Assembly: GCA_964552395.1 (NCBI GenBank)
Contig: CAZKGM010000002.1
Location: 220,686-284,685, forward strand
DNA length: 64,000 bases
Source: JAJDNH01 sp964552395
GTDB taxonomy: Bacteria > Acidobacteriota > Thermoanaerobaculia > Thermoanaerobaculales > Sulfomarinibacteraceae
Direction: 5' to 3'
The position numbers and the translations under genes are program-made. Of this stretch, positions 35,098 to 44,154 are shown one piece after another. The stretch's first letter is position 1, and each line of letters begins with the position of its first letter. Below the pieces are notes generated by a model. The model worked only from the letters and a program-made list of their open reading frames with translations, searched no databases and had not been told where the DNA came from.

Positions 35098-36183
35098 TTA
35101 TCCGTTCTTTCTGGCGAACTCCTCCATGAACCCGGCGAGGGCCTCGACACCCTCAGGCTCCATAGCGTTGTAGATCGACGCCCGGCACCCGCCCACGGAG
35201 CGGTGCCCCTTCAGACCCACCATGCCGCCGGCAGCGGCCTCGGCCACGAACTTCGCCTCGAGCTCCTCGCTGGGAAGCCGGAACACGACATTCATCACCG
35301 ACCGGCTGTCCGGAGCCACCGGGCAGCGGTAGAAATCGGGATGCGATTCGATCACGCCGTAGAGGCGGCCGGCCTTTCCGTTGGCGCGCTCCTCCATAGC
35401 GGTCAGACCGCCGCTGGCCTGGATCCAGGCAAGAACGTTGCGCACCAGGTAGATGGCGAAGCACGGCGGGGTGTTATACAGCGAGTCCTTGTTGACATGG
35501 GTCGAGTACTTCAGCAACGTCGGCAGGTTGGAGTTGGCCTTCTCCAACCAGGACTTGCGGACGATAACGACGGTCACGCCCGCCGGTCCCACGTTCTTCT
35601 GCGCGCCAGCGTAGATCAACGAGAAGCGGTTGGCATCGAAGGGGCGCCACAGGAAGTCGGACGACATGTCGGCCACCAGGGGAACGTCTCCCGTCTCCGG
35701 GAAGTCCCGCCATTGGGTGCCGCGGATCGTGTTGTTGCTCGTGAGGTGGACGTAGGCCGCTGCGGGGTCGAGGTCGAGCTCGTCCTGCCTCGGGATACGG
35801 GTGAAGCCGTCAGCCTCCGATGTCCCCGCCTCACGTGCCGAGGCGACGATCCTGGCTTCCTTGAGTGCCTTCTCCGACCATGACCCGGTCATGATGTAGT
35901 CGGCCGAGCCTCCGGCAGGAATGAAGCTCATCGGCACCATCGCGAACTGTAAGGACGCCCCGCCCTGGAGAAACAGCACGTGGTGGTCCTCATCCAGGCC
36001 CAGGAGGTCCGACACCAGCGACATCGCCTCGTGATGGAGCGCATCGTAAGGCTTGGAGCGGTGCGAAATCTCTGCCACCGACATCCCGGTGCCTTCCCAG
36101 TCGAGCATTTCCGCCTGCGCGCGCTTCAGAGCCTCCTGAGGCAGCTTCGCCGGACCCGCGTAGAAGTTCCAGACCTTGCTCAT
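35098..36183 (-). CDS. serC: Phosphoserine aminotransferase
   Basis: PLP enzyme of 361 residues converting 3-phosphohydroxypyruvate and glutamate to phosphoserine. The N-terminus WNFYAGPAKLPQEAL is diagnostic, and the PLP Lys is in YAGAQKNVGPAG (about residue 196). The C-terminal segment KGHRSVGGCRASIYNAM is conserved in SerC. It is the last gene of the DUF1015-serA-serC operon, starting 16 bases after serA. No phosphoserine phosphatase gene follows. Confidence 0.96.
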   Translation of the reverse strand: MSKVWNFYAGPAKLPQEALKRAQAEMLDWEGTGMSVAEISHRSKPYDALHHEAMSLVSDLLGLDEDHHVLFLQGGASLQFAMVPMSFIPAGGSADYIMTGSWSEKALKEARIVASAREAGTSEADGFTRIPRQDELDLDPAAAYVHLTSNNTIRGTQWRDFPETGDVPLVADMSSDFLWRPFDANRFSLIYAGAQKNVGPAGVTVVIVRKSWLEKANSNLPTLLKYSTHVNKDSLYNTPPCFAIYLVRNVLAWIQASGGLTAMEERANGKAGRLYGVIESHPDFYRCPVAPDSRSVMNVVFRLPSEELEAKFVAEAAAGGMVGLKGHRSVGGCRASIYNAMEPEGVEALAGFMEEFARKNG

Positions 36184-36199
36184 TGCTTCCTCCTTGTGG

Positions 36200-37081
36200 T
36201 CACGCGATCTGCTGCTCGAAGTCCTCGAGGATCTTCATCACGACGTCGCCGATCCGCAACATGTTCTCGACGCTGGAGGCACCGATGTGCGGCGTCATGA
36301 CGACGTTCGGCGCCGTCAGGAGCGGGCTCGATTGCTCCGGCGGATCGGCGTACCAGACGTCGGTTGCATAGGCACGCACCTTGCCGGATGCCAGCGCCTC
36401 CGCCAGATCTTCCTCGGCGACGCACTGGCCCCTCGCCGTGTTGACAATCACCACCCCGTCCTTCATCGCGGCAATGGTCTCACGGTTGATCATTCCCTTG
36501 GTGTCATCGGTCAGCGGCACGTGAAGGGAGAGGTAGTCGGCCTGCTCGAAGAGCTCTGTCAGCGGCACGAGCTGTGCCACTTCGTGGCTCTTCACCAGCG
36601 GATCGTAGGCGAGAACCCGCATCCCGAACCCCACCGCCCGGCGTCCGAGCTCGGTGCCGATGTTACCGGCGCCGACAAGACCCAGGGTCTTGCCGTAGAG
36701 CTCCGTCCGTTTCAGCTCCTTCTTGGCCCAGCGTCCTTCCCGCATAGAAATGTGGGCTTCGCACAGGCGAGTAGGAACGGCGAGCATCAGCGCAAAGGCC
36801 ATCTCGGCAACCGCGATCGCCGAGGCGGAGGCCGTGTTGTAGACACGAATTCCCTTCGAGCGAGCGTACTCGACATCGATGTTATCGAGCCCAACGCCGC
36901 CGCGGACGATCAGCTTGAGGTTGGTGGCCTCATCGATGTAATCCTGCCGGCACTTCGTCTTCGAGCGCACGAGCACGACATCGACCTCGGCCAGTCGACC
37001 CTTGTCCTCCGTGACCTCGCCGAAGCGCTCCAGCCTCGCGGGGAGAGAGGGATCGAACGCGTCAGAAATCAGAATCTTCAT
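36200..37081 (-). CDS. serA: D-3-phosphoglycerate dehydrogenase, short form
   Basis: NAD-dependent dehydrogenase of 293 residues that opens serine biosynthesis. The nucleotide-binding motif is GLVGAGNIGTELG. The active-site Arg lies in VRGGVGLDNID, the Glu in a YADPPE segment, and the His in MTPHIGASS. The protein stops after the catalytic core and has no ACT or ASB regulatory domain, so serine feedback of the E. coli type is not expected. ATG at 37081 is preferred over an upstream GTG because GGAGGT lies five bases before it. Confidence 0.93.
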   Translation of the reverse strand: MKILISDAFDPSLPARLERFGEVTEDKGRLAEVDVVLVRSKTKCRQDYIDEATNLKLIVRGGVGLDNIDVEYARSKGIRVYNTASASAIAVAEMAFALMLAVPTRLCEAHISMREGRWAKKELKRTELYGKTLGLVGAGNIGTELGRRAVGFGMRVLAYDPLVKSHEVAQLVPLTELFEQADYLSLHVPLTDDTKGMINRETIAAMKDGVVIVNTARGQCVAEEDLAEALASGKVRAYATDVWYADPPEQSSPLLTAPNVVMTPHIGASSVENMLRIGDVVMKILEDFEQQIA

Positions 37082-37099
37082 ACCCACCTCCGGTTCTGA

Positions 37100-38341
37100 T
37101 CAGTCTTCAAGGGGCCGGACGAGTAGGCCCGACCTCAGCTTTGGTTCGAACCACGTTGACTTGGGCGGCATCACGAGGCCGGCGTCGGCAACGGCAAACA
37201 GCTGCTCGATCGATGTAGGAAAGAACGCAAAAGCGACCTCCCAGCCCCCTCCGTCCACCAGCCGCTCGAGCTCCTCGAGGCCGCGAATGCCACCGACGAA
37301 GTCGAGCCTCTCGTCCGCGCGCGGGTCGCCGATCCCGAGCACCGGCGCAAGCAGGTTCTCCTGTAGGATTGCGACGTCCAGACTTCGGACCGGGTCTGTG
37401 GCGGCGTAGCTGCCCGCTCGCGCCTTCAGCCGGTACCACCTCCCGCCGAGGTACATTCCGAACTCGTGCGCGGCGGCCGGCCTGCCGTCGTCCGCGACGG
37501 TGATCTCGAAGCTCTCCCGAACCCGCTCGATGAGCTCCTCCCGGCTGAGGCCGTTGAGGTCCCTGACGACACGGTTGTAGTCCAGGATCATCATCCGATC
37601 GTGCGGGAAAATAACGCTCAGGAAGAAGTTATAAGGCTCGTCTCCTGTGTGTTCGGGGTTCGCGGCGCGACGTTCGGCGCAGACTCTGGCCGCCGATGCG
37701 GAGCGATGGTGGCCGTCCGCCACGTAGAGGACCGGTACCTCCCGGAATGCCGCCGCCAACAGATCACGGCTCTCCGGATCTTCAACCACCCACACCGTGT
37801 GCCGGATGCCGTCCGGCGCCACAAAGTCGTAGGTGGGCTCTGCCGCAGTAAGGCGATCGACGAGAGCATCAATCTCGGGACGCGCACGGTAGGTCAGGAA
37901 CACGGGACCGGCGTTGACGTTCGTGGCCTCGATGTGGCGCGTACGGTCATCCTCCTTCACCCGCCTCGTGTGCTCGTGCTTCTTGATGATGTCGGCATCG
38001 TACTCGGCCACGCTGGCGCCGGCGACGATCCCGGTCTGCACGTGATTGCCCATCTGCTGCCGGTACAGGTACAGGGCTGGCTTCCGCTCACGGAGGAAGA
38101 CGCCGTCGCGGATCAGCCGCTGCAGGTTCTCGGCGCCCTTGGCATAGACCTCCGGCGCATAGGAATTGACGTCTGGGTCCAGATCGATCTCGGGCTTGTT
38201 GACGTGCAGAAAGGAGATGTCGTTGCCCGCCGCCATCAGCCGCGCCTCTGCGCTCGAAAGAACGTCGTAGGGTGGGCTCGCGACCCTCTCCGCCAGCTCT
38301 CGCCTTGGCCGCCAGGCCCGAAACGGTTCGATCCGTACCAT
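37100..38341 (-). CDS. DUF1015 family protein, first gene of the serine operon
   Basis: A 413-residue member of the DUF1015 (COG4198) family. The N-terminus RIEPFRAWRP, the VASPPYDVLS segment and the YVADGHHRSASA motif are characteristic. The family has no assigned reaction that I can state with confidence, although the DGHHR motif recalls ParB-like nucleotide-using folds. It often neighbours serA and serC, and here all three are within 18 bases of each other. A role in serine metabolism is therefore likely. Start ATG 38341 has GGGAGAG upstream; a GTG fifteen bases earlier is less likely. Confidence 0.85.
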   Translation of the reverse strand: MVRIEPFRAWRPRRELAERVASPPYDVLSSAEARLMAAGNDISFLHVNKPEIDLDPDVNSYAPEVYAKGAENLQRLIRDGVFLRERKPALYLYRQQMGNHVQTGIVAGASVAEYDADIIKKHEHTRRVKEDDRTRHIEATNVNAGPVFLTYRARPEIDALVDRLTAAEPTYDFVAPDGIRHTVWVVEDPESRDLLAAAFREVPVLYVADGHHRSASAARVCAERRAANPEHTGDEPYNFFLSVIFPHDRMMILDYNRVVRDLNGLSREELIERVRESFEITVADDGRPAAAHEFGMYLGGRWYRLKARAGSYAATDPVRSLDVAILQENLLAPVLGIGDPRADERLDFVGGIRGLEELERLVDGGGWEVAFAFFPTSIEQLFAVADAGLVMPPKSTWFEPKLRSGLLVRPLED

Positions 38342-38471
38342 ACCGCACTCTCCCACACAGAATCGGCGGGCCAGCCCGCCACGTGAAATCTATCACATGC
38401 TCTTGCCTGCCGCCACCTTGTCGAGACCGCTGCGGCGTGCCATCATATGCCGCGTCCCGAGGGAGGTTGAC

Positions 38472-39578
38472 ATGTCGCACCGCGCCCCAGCTGCCATTGC
38501 TGCCGGAGTCACCGCCGCTGCTGCCATGGCCGCAGTCCTTTCGTGCTCCCGTACGCAGGCGCCGGCCGTCGTCACGCCCGTGCCGACCGCACACGAAGCG
38601 CGAACGGTCGAGCCGGAGCAAGGTGAGACCCATTTCGGTCCCTTGCGCATGCTCACCGACGGTGGCGAGAACGCCGAAGCGTACTTCTCGTTCGATTCCT
38701 CCAAGCTGATCTTCCAGTCGACCCATCCCCCCTACTCGTGCGACCAGATCTTCGTGATGAACACCGATGGCAACGACATGCACCTGGTCTCAACGGGCAG
38801 GGGCCGAACGACCTGTGCGTACTTCTACCCTGGCGACAGCCAAATCCTCTACTCATCCACGCACCTCGCGGGTGCCGACTGCCCGCCGCCGCCAGACCAC
38901 TCGCGTGGCTACGTCTGGGCGCTGTACCCGAGCTACGACATCTTCCGAGCTTCCGCCGACGGCAGCGGACTCGAGCGGCTCACCGACACGCCGGGCTATG
39001 ACGCCGAGGCGACGATCTCCCCGCAGGGCGACAGGATCGTGTTCACCTCCATGCGTGACGGCGACCTCGACATCTACACCATGAACCTCGACGGGTCGGA
39101 TGTCAGGCGCTTGACGCACGAGCTCGGGTACGACGGCGGCCCGTACTTCTCCCCGGACGGGACCAAGATCATCTACCGTGCCTACCACCCGACGACGCCA
39201 GAGGAGATCGCGGACTACACCTCGCTGCTCAAGCGGAACCTGATCCGCCCGTCTATTCTCGAGATCTGGGTGATGAACGCCGACGGCTCAAACAAGCAGC
39301 AGATCACCCATCTCGGCGTCGCCTCGTTCGCGCCGTTCTTCCACCCGTCCGGCAAGAAGGTCATCTTCTCGAGCAACTATGGCGATCCCAAGGGTCGTGA
39401 GTTCGAGCTCTACATGGTCGACCTCGACGGGACCGGGCTCGAGCGGATCACCTACTCCGCCGAGTTCGACGGCTTTCCGATGTGGGCGCCGGACGGTCAC
39501 ACCTTCGTCTTCTGCTCGAATCGCCACAACTCCCATCCCCACGAGACGAACGTCTTCGTAACCCAGTGGCGGGACTGA
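38472..39578 (+). CDS. Lipoprotein with WD40-like (PD40/TolB) beta-propeller repeats
   Basis: A 368-residue exported protein. The N-terminus is a lipoprotein signal with lipobox AVLSC (Cys about residue 24). The rest is a TolB-like propeller built of PD40 blades, seen as repeats of the form IxxMNxDGSxxxxLT followed by YFSPDGTKIIY or AYFYPGDSQILY, six or so in number. Such proteins act as periplasmic interaction platforms, but no partner is apparent. GGGAGG lies just before the ATG. It is divergent from the serine operon. Confidence 0.85.
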   Translation: MSHRAPAAIAAGVTAAAAMAAVLSCSRTQAPAVVTPVPTAHEARTVEPEQGETHFGPLRMLTDGGENAEAYFSFDSSKLIFQSTHPPYSCDQIFVMNTDGNDMHLVSTGRGRTTCAYFYPGDSQILYSSTHLAGADCPPPPDHSRGYVWALYPSYDIFRASADGSGLERLTDTPGYDAEATISPQGDRIVFTSMRDGDLDIYTMNLDGSDVRRLTHELGYDGGPYFSPDGTKIIYRAYHPTTPEEIADYTSLLKRNLIRPSILEIWVMNADGSNKQQITHLGVASFAPFFHPSGKKVIFSSNYGDPKGREFELYMVDLDGTGLERITYSAEFDGFPMWAPDGHTFVFCSNRHNSHPHETNVFVTQWRD

Positions 39579-39660
39579 TCGCCACCCTCGACAGGGAATA
39601 CTCGGCCCGAGGTTTGTGTCGCGCCGGCCGGGCCGGTACATTCTGAGCGGGGGTGGCGAC

Positions 39661-40401
39661 GTGGAGCTTTGGCACTACGCGATCCTGACCGTGGTCGGCG
39701 TTGGCGCGGGGATTCTCAATGTCCTCGCCGGCGGCGGATCGTTCTTCACGCTGCCGATCATGATCTTCCTCGGCATGCCGCCGGCGATGGCGAATGGCAC
39801 CAACCGGGTGGCGCTGCTGGCCCAGAACATCACCGCGGTCTCGGAGTTCAAGCGCCGCGGCTTCTCCGACTTCCGCCTGAGCCTGTCCCTGGCCCTGTGC
39901 ACACTGCCCGGCGCCGTCCTTGGCGCCGTAACCGCGGTCCACTTCAGCCCTCTGTGGTTCAAGCGCCTGCTCGCATTCTTCATGATCGCGATGCTGCCCC
40001 TCGTTCTTGGAGGCACCAGCAAGGTGCGGGCGAGCTGCCCCCGCAGGGGAAAGCTGCTCGCCCACATCGGCGCGGTCGGCATCGGCTTCTACGGCGGCCT
40101 GATCCAGGCCGGGACCGGTCCCCTTCTCATCGTCCTGCTCGTCTCCACCCTCAACCTGGATCTGGTCAGGGTCAACATGCACAAGGTGTTCATCATCGGC
40201 TTCTACATGCTGCCAACGCTGTTGGTGTTCGTCCTCAGCGGCGATGTCGAGTGGACGGCCGGAGTTCTCCTCGCCGTCGGCACCACCGTTGGAGCGTTCA
40301 TCGGCACCCATATGGCCGTTGAGGGAGGAGACCGCCTGATCAAGATCTTCTTCGCGGTCGCCGTCGTCGCCATGGCCATCCGGCTGCTGCTGAGCCAGTG
40401 A
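39661..40401 (+). CDS. TauE/SafE family sulfite exporter-like permease
   Basis: A 246-residue membrane protein with about eight hydrophobic spans arranged as two halves. Each half begins with a glycine-rich hairpin (GVGAGILNVLAGGGS and GFYGGLIQAGTGPL), the mark of the TauE/SafE (COG0730) family. The family exports sulfite, sulfonates or organic acids; the substrate here is unknown. I chose GTG 39661, preceded by a GGGGGTGG ribosome site; an upstream GTG at 39616 would add 15 residues. The stop is followed at once by a C-tract repeat. Confidence 0.85.
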   Translation: MELWHYAILTVVGVGAGILNVLAGGGSFFTLPIMIFLGMPPAMANGTNRVALLAQNITAVSEFKRRGFSDFRLSLSLALCTLPGAVLGAVTAVHFSPLWFKRLLAFFMIAMLPLVLGGTSKVRASCPRRGKLLAHIGAVGIGFYGGLIQAGTGPLLIVLLVSTLNLDLVRVNMHKVFIIGFYMLPTLLVFVLSGDVEWTAGVLLAVGTTVGAFIGTHMAVEGGDRLIKIFFAVAVVAMAIRLLLSQ

Positions 40402-40402
40402 T

Positions 40403-40487
40403 CCACCCACCCAACCCACCCAGTGATTAAGTGACTGAGTGACTAGGTGATTCGGTTCCTCCACCCACCCAGAGGAACGCGGGCGAA
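40403..40487. repeat. C-tract repeat with AGTGACT tandem units
   Basis: Begins with four CCC runs (40406-40421), a G-quadruplex pattern on the minus strand, directly after the permease stop. Then come three or four imperfect 8-base units of the form AGTGACTG, and then a second CCACCCACCC tract near 40462. It resembles the 22895-23050 region in both elements. Confidence 0.6.
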
Positions 40488-40496
40488 TGGTCCGGG

Positions 40497-41300
40497 TCAG
40501 CTCTCCATTCTGAACACGAATCCCGTGTCGAACGGCAGCTCGGCGTCTGGGGCAAGATCCGTCATCATCCGTATGATGATTCTGGTGGCCACTGCGGAGT
40601 GACGGGCCAGGTTGGCCGACAGCTCCTCGGAGGGCGTCGGCGACTCCTGGACGCCGTTTGCGTAGTCGACCCCGAAGCCGAGCAGCGCGAACGGCAGCTC
40701 GAGCTCGGCGGCGAGCACCGTCTCCGGTCCGCACGTCTGGCTCAGCGCCGTACCGCCGGCGGTGCGGAGCGCCGCGATCTCGGTCCGCGTGTTGAAGCGC
40801 GGTCCGTCAACGTGAACGTAGCACCCGCCCTCCACCGAATCGATCCCCTCGGCACGGGCCGCGTCGATCAGACGGTGACGGAGTGACGGCGAGAACGGAG
40901 TGGCCAGGATCAGGTGTCCTCGCCGCGGATCGCCTGGGGTGGTGAAGAACGTGGTCGGGCGCCCATCCGGCAGCCGGTTGGACGGGAAGTAGAGCTCGTC
41001 GAAGACAATGGGGGTGGCCAGCGGCAGCCCGGCGTCCATGATCCCGACGACACTGGTGGCCACGATGGCGTCGGCTCCCAGCTCCCGTAGCGCCCAGATG
41101 TTGGCATGGTGCCGTACCTGGTGCGACAGCAACTCGTGGCCGGCGCCATGCCGGGCGAGGGCCAGCAGGCGGTGCCCGACGAGCTCCGCCTCTTGCAGCG
41201 AGACCTCGCCGTACGGGGTTTCGAGGCGACGTTGCCTCGGATGGACACCGGCATCGATCTCGTAGAAACCCGATCCAGTGATCAGTCCAACCGTCCTCAT
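40497..41300 (-). CDS. MTA phosphorylase / purine nucleoside phosphorylase family protein
   Basis: A 267-residue member of the PNP/MTAP family. ITGSGFYEID at the N-terminus is the phosphate-binding strand, and EGGCYVHVDGPRFNTRTE is the conserved ribose/phosphate region. The family's usual MTGMPE reads QTCGPE here, and FGVDYANG replaces VTDYAAG, so the base or 5' group recognised may differ from methylthioadenosine. It would cleave a 5'-modified adenosine or inosine by phosphorolysis. The ATG overlaps the stop of the transferase gene before it (ATGA), the third gene in a tightly coupled trio. Confidence 0.82.
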   Translation of the reverse strand: MRTVGLITGSGFYEIDAGVHPRQRRLETPYGEVSLQEAELVGHRLLALARHGAGHELLSHQVRHHANIWALRELGADAIVATSVVGIMDAGLPLATPIVFDELYFPSNRLPDGRPTTFFTTPGDPRRGHLILATPFSPSLRHRLIDAARAEGIDSVEGGCYVHVDGPRFNTRTEIAALRTAGGTALSQTCGPETVLAAELELPFALLGFGVDYANGVQESPTPSEELSANLARHSAVATRIIIRMMTDLAPDAELPFDTGFVFRMES

Positions 41301-41968
41301 TCATCCCTCCAGCCACCGCCAGTAGTCGGCGGCAGGTCCCGCGCTTCCGCCAGCCGGCGTGAAAGCGCCGGGTCGATGCCCGCGGAATGGGTCATCAACC
41401 TCTCCAGATCATCGACCGTGTCCACATCGGCGAGAGTCTCGAGCTCGACGCAGTCGGCATCCAGCTCCGCGATTCGGCTGCACGTTCGCACCAGGGTGCG
41501 GGACGACGACCACGGTACTCCCGAGAACAGATCGAGGCCCGGTGGCCGCTGTCCTATGAGCCAGTAGCCGCCGTCCGATGCGGGCCCGATCACCAAGCGA
41601 GCCGTTTTCAGCTCTTGCATCGCGCGGTGCAGGTGCCGCGACGACAGCTCCGCGCAGTCGGATCCGACCAGCACTACCCGTCGCCACCCGTCCTCGAACC
41701 GACGCCGGAACGCCTGTGCCATGCGCGTACCCAGGTCCCCCTCCCCCTGAACCTCGACCGTGACTGGAACGGGAGGGTTCCAGCCCGGCGACGGGTGAGC
41801 TGCCAAAGACAGCACAACATTCGCCGACGCCTCACCCGCGCAGCGCAGGGTGTGCTCCAGCAGCAGTGCGTACACCCGCGCCGCCGCCTGTCTGCCGATC
41901 GCTTCGGCGAGCCGGGTCTTGGTGCCACCGGCAACCGGCTCACGGCCAAAGACGACAATGCCGCTCAC
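41297..41968 (-). CDS. TIGR04282-type glycosyltransferase (rSAM/selenodomain-associated transferase 1)
   Basis: A 223-residue GT-A-fold nucleotidyl/glycosyl transferase of the DUF2064 family. The N-terminal FGREPVAGGTKTRLA is the nucleotide-binding loop, and VLVGSDCAELSSRHL carries the acidic metal site. GPASDGGYWLIG is the family signature. GTG start at 41968 overlaps the stop codon of the preceding transferase as GTGA; longer upstream extensions are ruled out by that overlap. Members usually accompany a TIGR04283 transferase, as here, and are found in clusters linked to radical SAM enzymes and arsenosugar-type natural products. Confidence 0.85.
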   Translation of the reverse strand: MSGIVVFGREPVAGGTKTRLAEAIGRQAAARVYALLLEHTLRCAGEASANVVLSLAAHPSPGWNPPVPVTVEVQGEGDLGTRMAQAFRRRFEDGWRRVVLVGSDCAELSSRHLHRAMQELKTARLVIGPASDGGYWLIGQRPPGLDLFSGVPWSSSRTLVRTCSRIAELDADCVELETLADVDTVDDLERLMTHSAGIDPALSRRLAEARDLPPTTGGGWRDE

Positions 41969-42699
41969 CGCACATCCCGGTACCAGCGGGCCAGCGTGCC
42001 GGCCGGAACGCCACAACGAAACAGGCTCGGAAACAGCGCCGTCATGAGGCGAGTCCGCACGGGGTAGCGCTCGAAGCGTCGCGCCGTCGTCCTCACTTCG
42101 AGCGGCAGGCGAACGATCCGTCCCCGACGCCGGCACCTGAGCGCGAGCTCGAGATCCTCCATCAGTGGCAGGTCCGCAAACCCCCCGAGCTCGTTGAAGA
42201 GCCGGCGCCGGATTCCGAATGCCTGGTCGCCGTATGGCAAACCCAGCCCCAGCGACCGAAGGTCGACCAGACGCAGCCACCGCCGTCGCCAGCGACCGGC
42301 AGACGGCTCGCTCGACTCGGTGTGGAGGCGAAAGCAACTGAGGGCGTTTCGCGCATCCGCCAACGCGTTCGTCACCGCCTCCGGCCATTCGCGAGGCAGT
42401 CGGCAGTCAGCGTGCAAGAACAGCAGGAGATCGCCATCAACGGCCCCAACGCCGCGGTTGAGCTGCGCACCTCGCCCCGCGGGCCCCGCCACGACTCTCA
42501 CACCGGCCCGGTTGGCCGCCAGCTCGAGAGTCCTGTCGTGGCTGCCACCGTCGCTGACGACCACGTCCACCGGCGACCCGCCGGCGACGATGCTGTCCAG
42601 GCAGGCGAGGATCGTCGCCTCCTCGTTCAAGGTCGGTATGACGACGCCGATCCGAGGTCCGCCCACCTGGGGCGCGTCGTCATCGCTGTACCGTGCCAT
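41965..42699 (-). CDS. TIGR04283-type family 2 glycosyltransferase (transferase 2)
   Basis: A family 2 glycosyltransferase of about 244 residues. IGVVIPTLNEEATI opens the GT-A fold, VVVSDGGSHDRT and FLHADCRLP hold the metal and nucleotide contacts (DGG and HAD), and GLPYGDQAFGIRR plus MEDLELALRCR complete the pattern of the TIGR04283 group. It is the first gene of the trio. The ATG at 42699 is preferred; 42720 is possible. Acceptor and donor are unknown. Confidence 0.87.
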   Translation of the reverse strand: MARYSDDDAPQVGGPRIGVVIPTLNEEATILACLDSIVAGGSPVDVVVSDGGSHDRTLELAANRAGVRVVAGPAGRGAQLNRGVGAVDGDLLLFLHADCRLPREWPEAVTNALADARNALSCFRLHTESSEPSAGRWRRRWLRLVDLRSLGLGLPYGDQAFGIRRRLFNELGGFADLPLMEDLELALRCRRRGRIVRLPLEVRTTARRFERYPVRTRLMTALFPSLFRCGVPAGTLARWYRDVR

Positions 42700-42772
42700 G
42701 GCCGGATTGTACCCGGTCATGGCGGCTGACCGGCGGCGGCCGTGCCGTCTGTGCCTTGTGTATGATGCCGAG

Positions 42773-43780
42773 ATGAGCTCATCCCCACGTGACATTCCGG
42801 TACGTCTGGAGAACGAGGCCAGAGCATACCAGCGATCCGCGGCCCTCCTTGCCGCCGTCGAGGTCGGGCTGTTCGAGGAGCTCGCCAAGGGCCCGCGGCA
42901 AGACGACGAGCTCGCCGCCCGGCTGCAATGCTCGGCTCGAGGAATTTCCCGTGTCGCCAATGCCCTCGTGGCCGGCGGCTGGCTGCGTCGAGAGGGGATG
43001 AACTACTACCTTCCGGCGGAGGTCAAGGGAGCCATCGCGGGCGACGGACCGGACAGTATCGCGGCCATGCTCCGCCATCATGCGGTCCTGATGCGGCGCT
43101 GGGCCCAGCTCGCGGACTCGGTGCGCAGTGGCGAACCCGTGCCGCGCGAGCGCCGCTCCCCGGAGCGGCAGACCGTCTTCCTCCGGGCGATGGACGATCT
43201 CGCGCGGCGCCATGCGCAGCAGCTATGGGACACCGTTTCCCTGCAGGGCCTGAGGCGGCTTCTCGACATCGGAGGAGGAGGCGGGCGCTTCGCTCTCGAG
43301 GCGGTGCGCCGGTTTGCCGATCTCGAGGCAGTCGTCGTCGACATCGCTGAGTCCGAGCAGGCGTTCGACGAAGTCATAGCGCACGAGCCCGAACGGTCCC
43401 GCCTTCACTTCGTGGCGGGCGACGCGTTCAACGACCCCCTGCCGCAGGCAGACGCCGCCCTCGTGTCGAGCGTGGTGCACTCGTACGGCCGTCAGGAGAT
43501 CGCCCGCCTGGCGAGAAGCCTGGCCATCGCCCTGCCCGCCGGCGGGCTCGTCGTGATCCGCGAGTTCCTGTTCGACGACGACACCCACACCAGCCCCTTG
43601 TCCGCAACCCTGTTCGCCCTCAACATGCTCGTCAACAGTGCGACCGGCGACTGCTACAGCGCCCGTGAGCTCGAGGAGCTGCTGACACCGGAGTGGTTCG
43701 AGGGCTGGCAGCTCCACCGGATCGACGAACGCACGTCCATCATGGTCGGCCGCCGCTCCGCCAGACCCGTTCGGCAATGA
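42773..43780 (+). CDS. SAM-dependent O-methyltransferase with N-terminal winged-helix domain
   Basis: A 335-residue methyltransferase of the acetylserotonin/CrtF-like O-methyltransferase family. An N-terminal winged-helix dimerisation domain (about residues 15-95) is followed by a Rossmann domain. SAM motif I is DIGGGGGRFALEAV, and VVVDIAE carries the acidic ribose contact. The C-terminus has the catalytic-core REFLFDDD strand. Substrate unknown. It is divergent from the glycosyltransferase trio and is followed after six bases by a Rieske protein. Confidence 0.85.
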   Translation: MSSSPRDIPVRLENEARAYQRSAALLAAVEVGLFEELAKGPRQDDELAARLQCSARGISRVANALVAGGWLRREGMNYYLPAEVKGAIAGDGPDSIAAMLRHHAVLMRRWAQLADSVRSGEPVPRERRSPERQTVFLRAMDDLARRHAQQLWDTVSLQGLRRLLDIGGGGGRFALEAVRRFADLEAVVVDIAESEQAFDEVIAHEPERSRLHFVAGDAFNDPLPQADAALVSSVVHSYGRQEIARLARSLAIALPAGGLVVIREFLFDDDTHTSPLSATLFALNMLVNSATGDCYSARELEELLTPEWFEGWQLHRIDERTSIMVGRRSARPVRQ

Positions 43781-43786
43781 TCCGAC

Positions 43787-44149
43787 ATGAAGAAGATCGG
43801 GACCATTGACGAGATTCCGCGCGAGGGCCTCCGCTTCACCTACAGGGATGGGCCGTTCGATGAGGAAGGCATCCTCCTCAAGCTGCCCGGCGGCGGCATC
43901 CGCGCCTACAAGAACGAGTGCCGCCATCTGCCGATGCCGCTGGACGACCGCGATCCCGGCCAGCTGTGGGATTCGGACCACCGCTTCCTGGTCTGCACGT
44001 CTCATGGTGCGATGTACCGACCCGACGACGGATTGTGCACCGCCGGCCCCTGCCGGGGCTCGCATCTGCGCGTCCTGCCGATCGTCGTCGACGGTGACAG
44101 CGTTCTCCTCGACACCGCCAAGCTCGGCGGCTTCTTCGATCCCGCCTAG
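43787..44149 (+). CDS. Rieske [2Fe-2S] protein
   Basis: A 120-residue soluble Rieske domain. The cluster ligands are CxH at Cys45/His47 (NECRHLPM) and CxxH at Cys70/His73 (VCTSHGAMYR). There is no signal peptide or membrane anchor, so it resembles ferredoxin-type Rieske proteins that supply electrons to oxygenases. It begins six bases after the methyltransferase gene and is surely cotranscribed. No oxygenase component is adjacent, so its partner is unknown. A 66-bp dispersed repeat begins six bases after its stop. Confidence 0.88.
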   Translation: MKKIGTIDEIPREGLRFTYRDGPFDEEGILLKLPGGGIRAYKNECRHLPMPLDDRDPGQLWDSDHRFLVCTSHGAMYRPDDGLCTAGPCRGSHLRVLPIVVDGDSVLLDTAKLGGFFDPA

Positions 44150-44154
44150 CCCGC

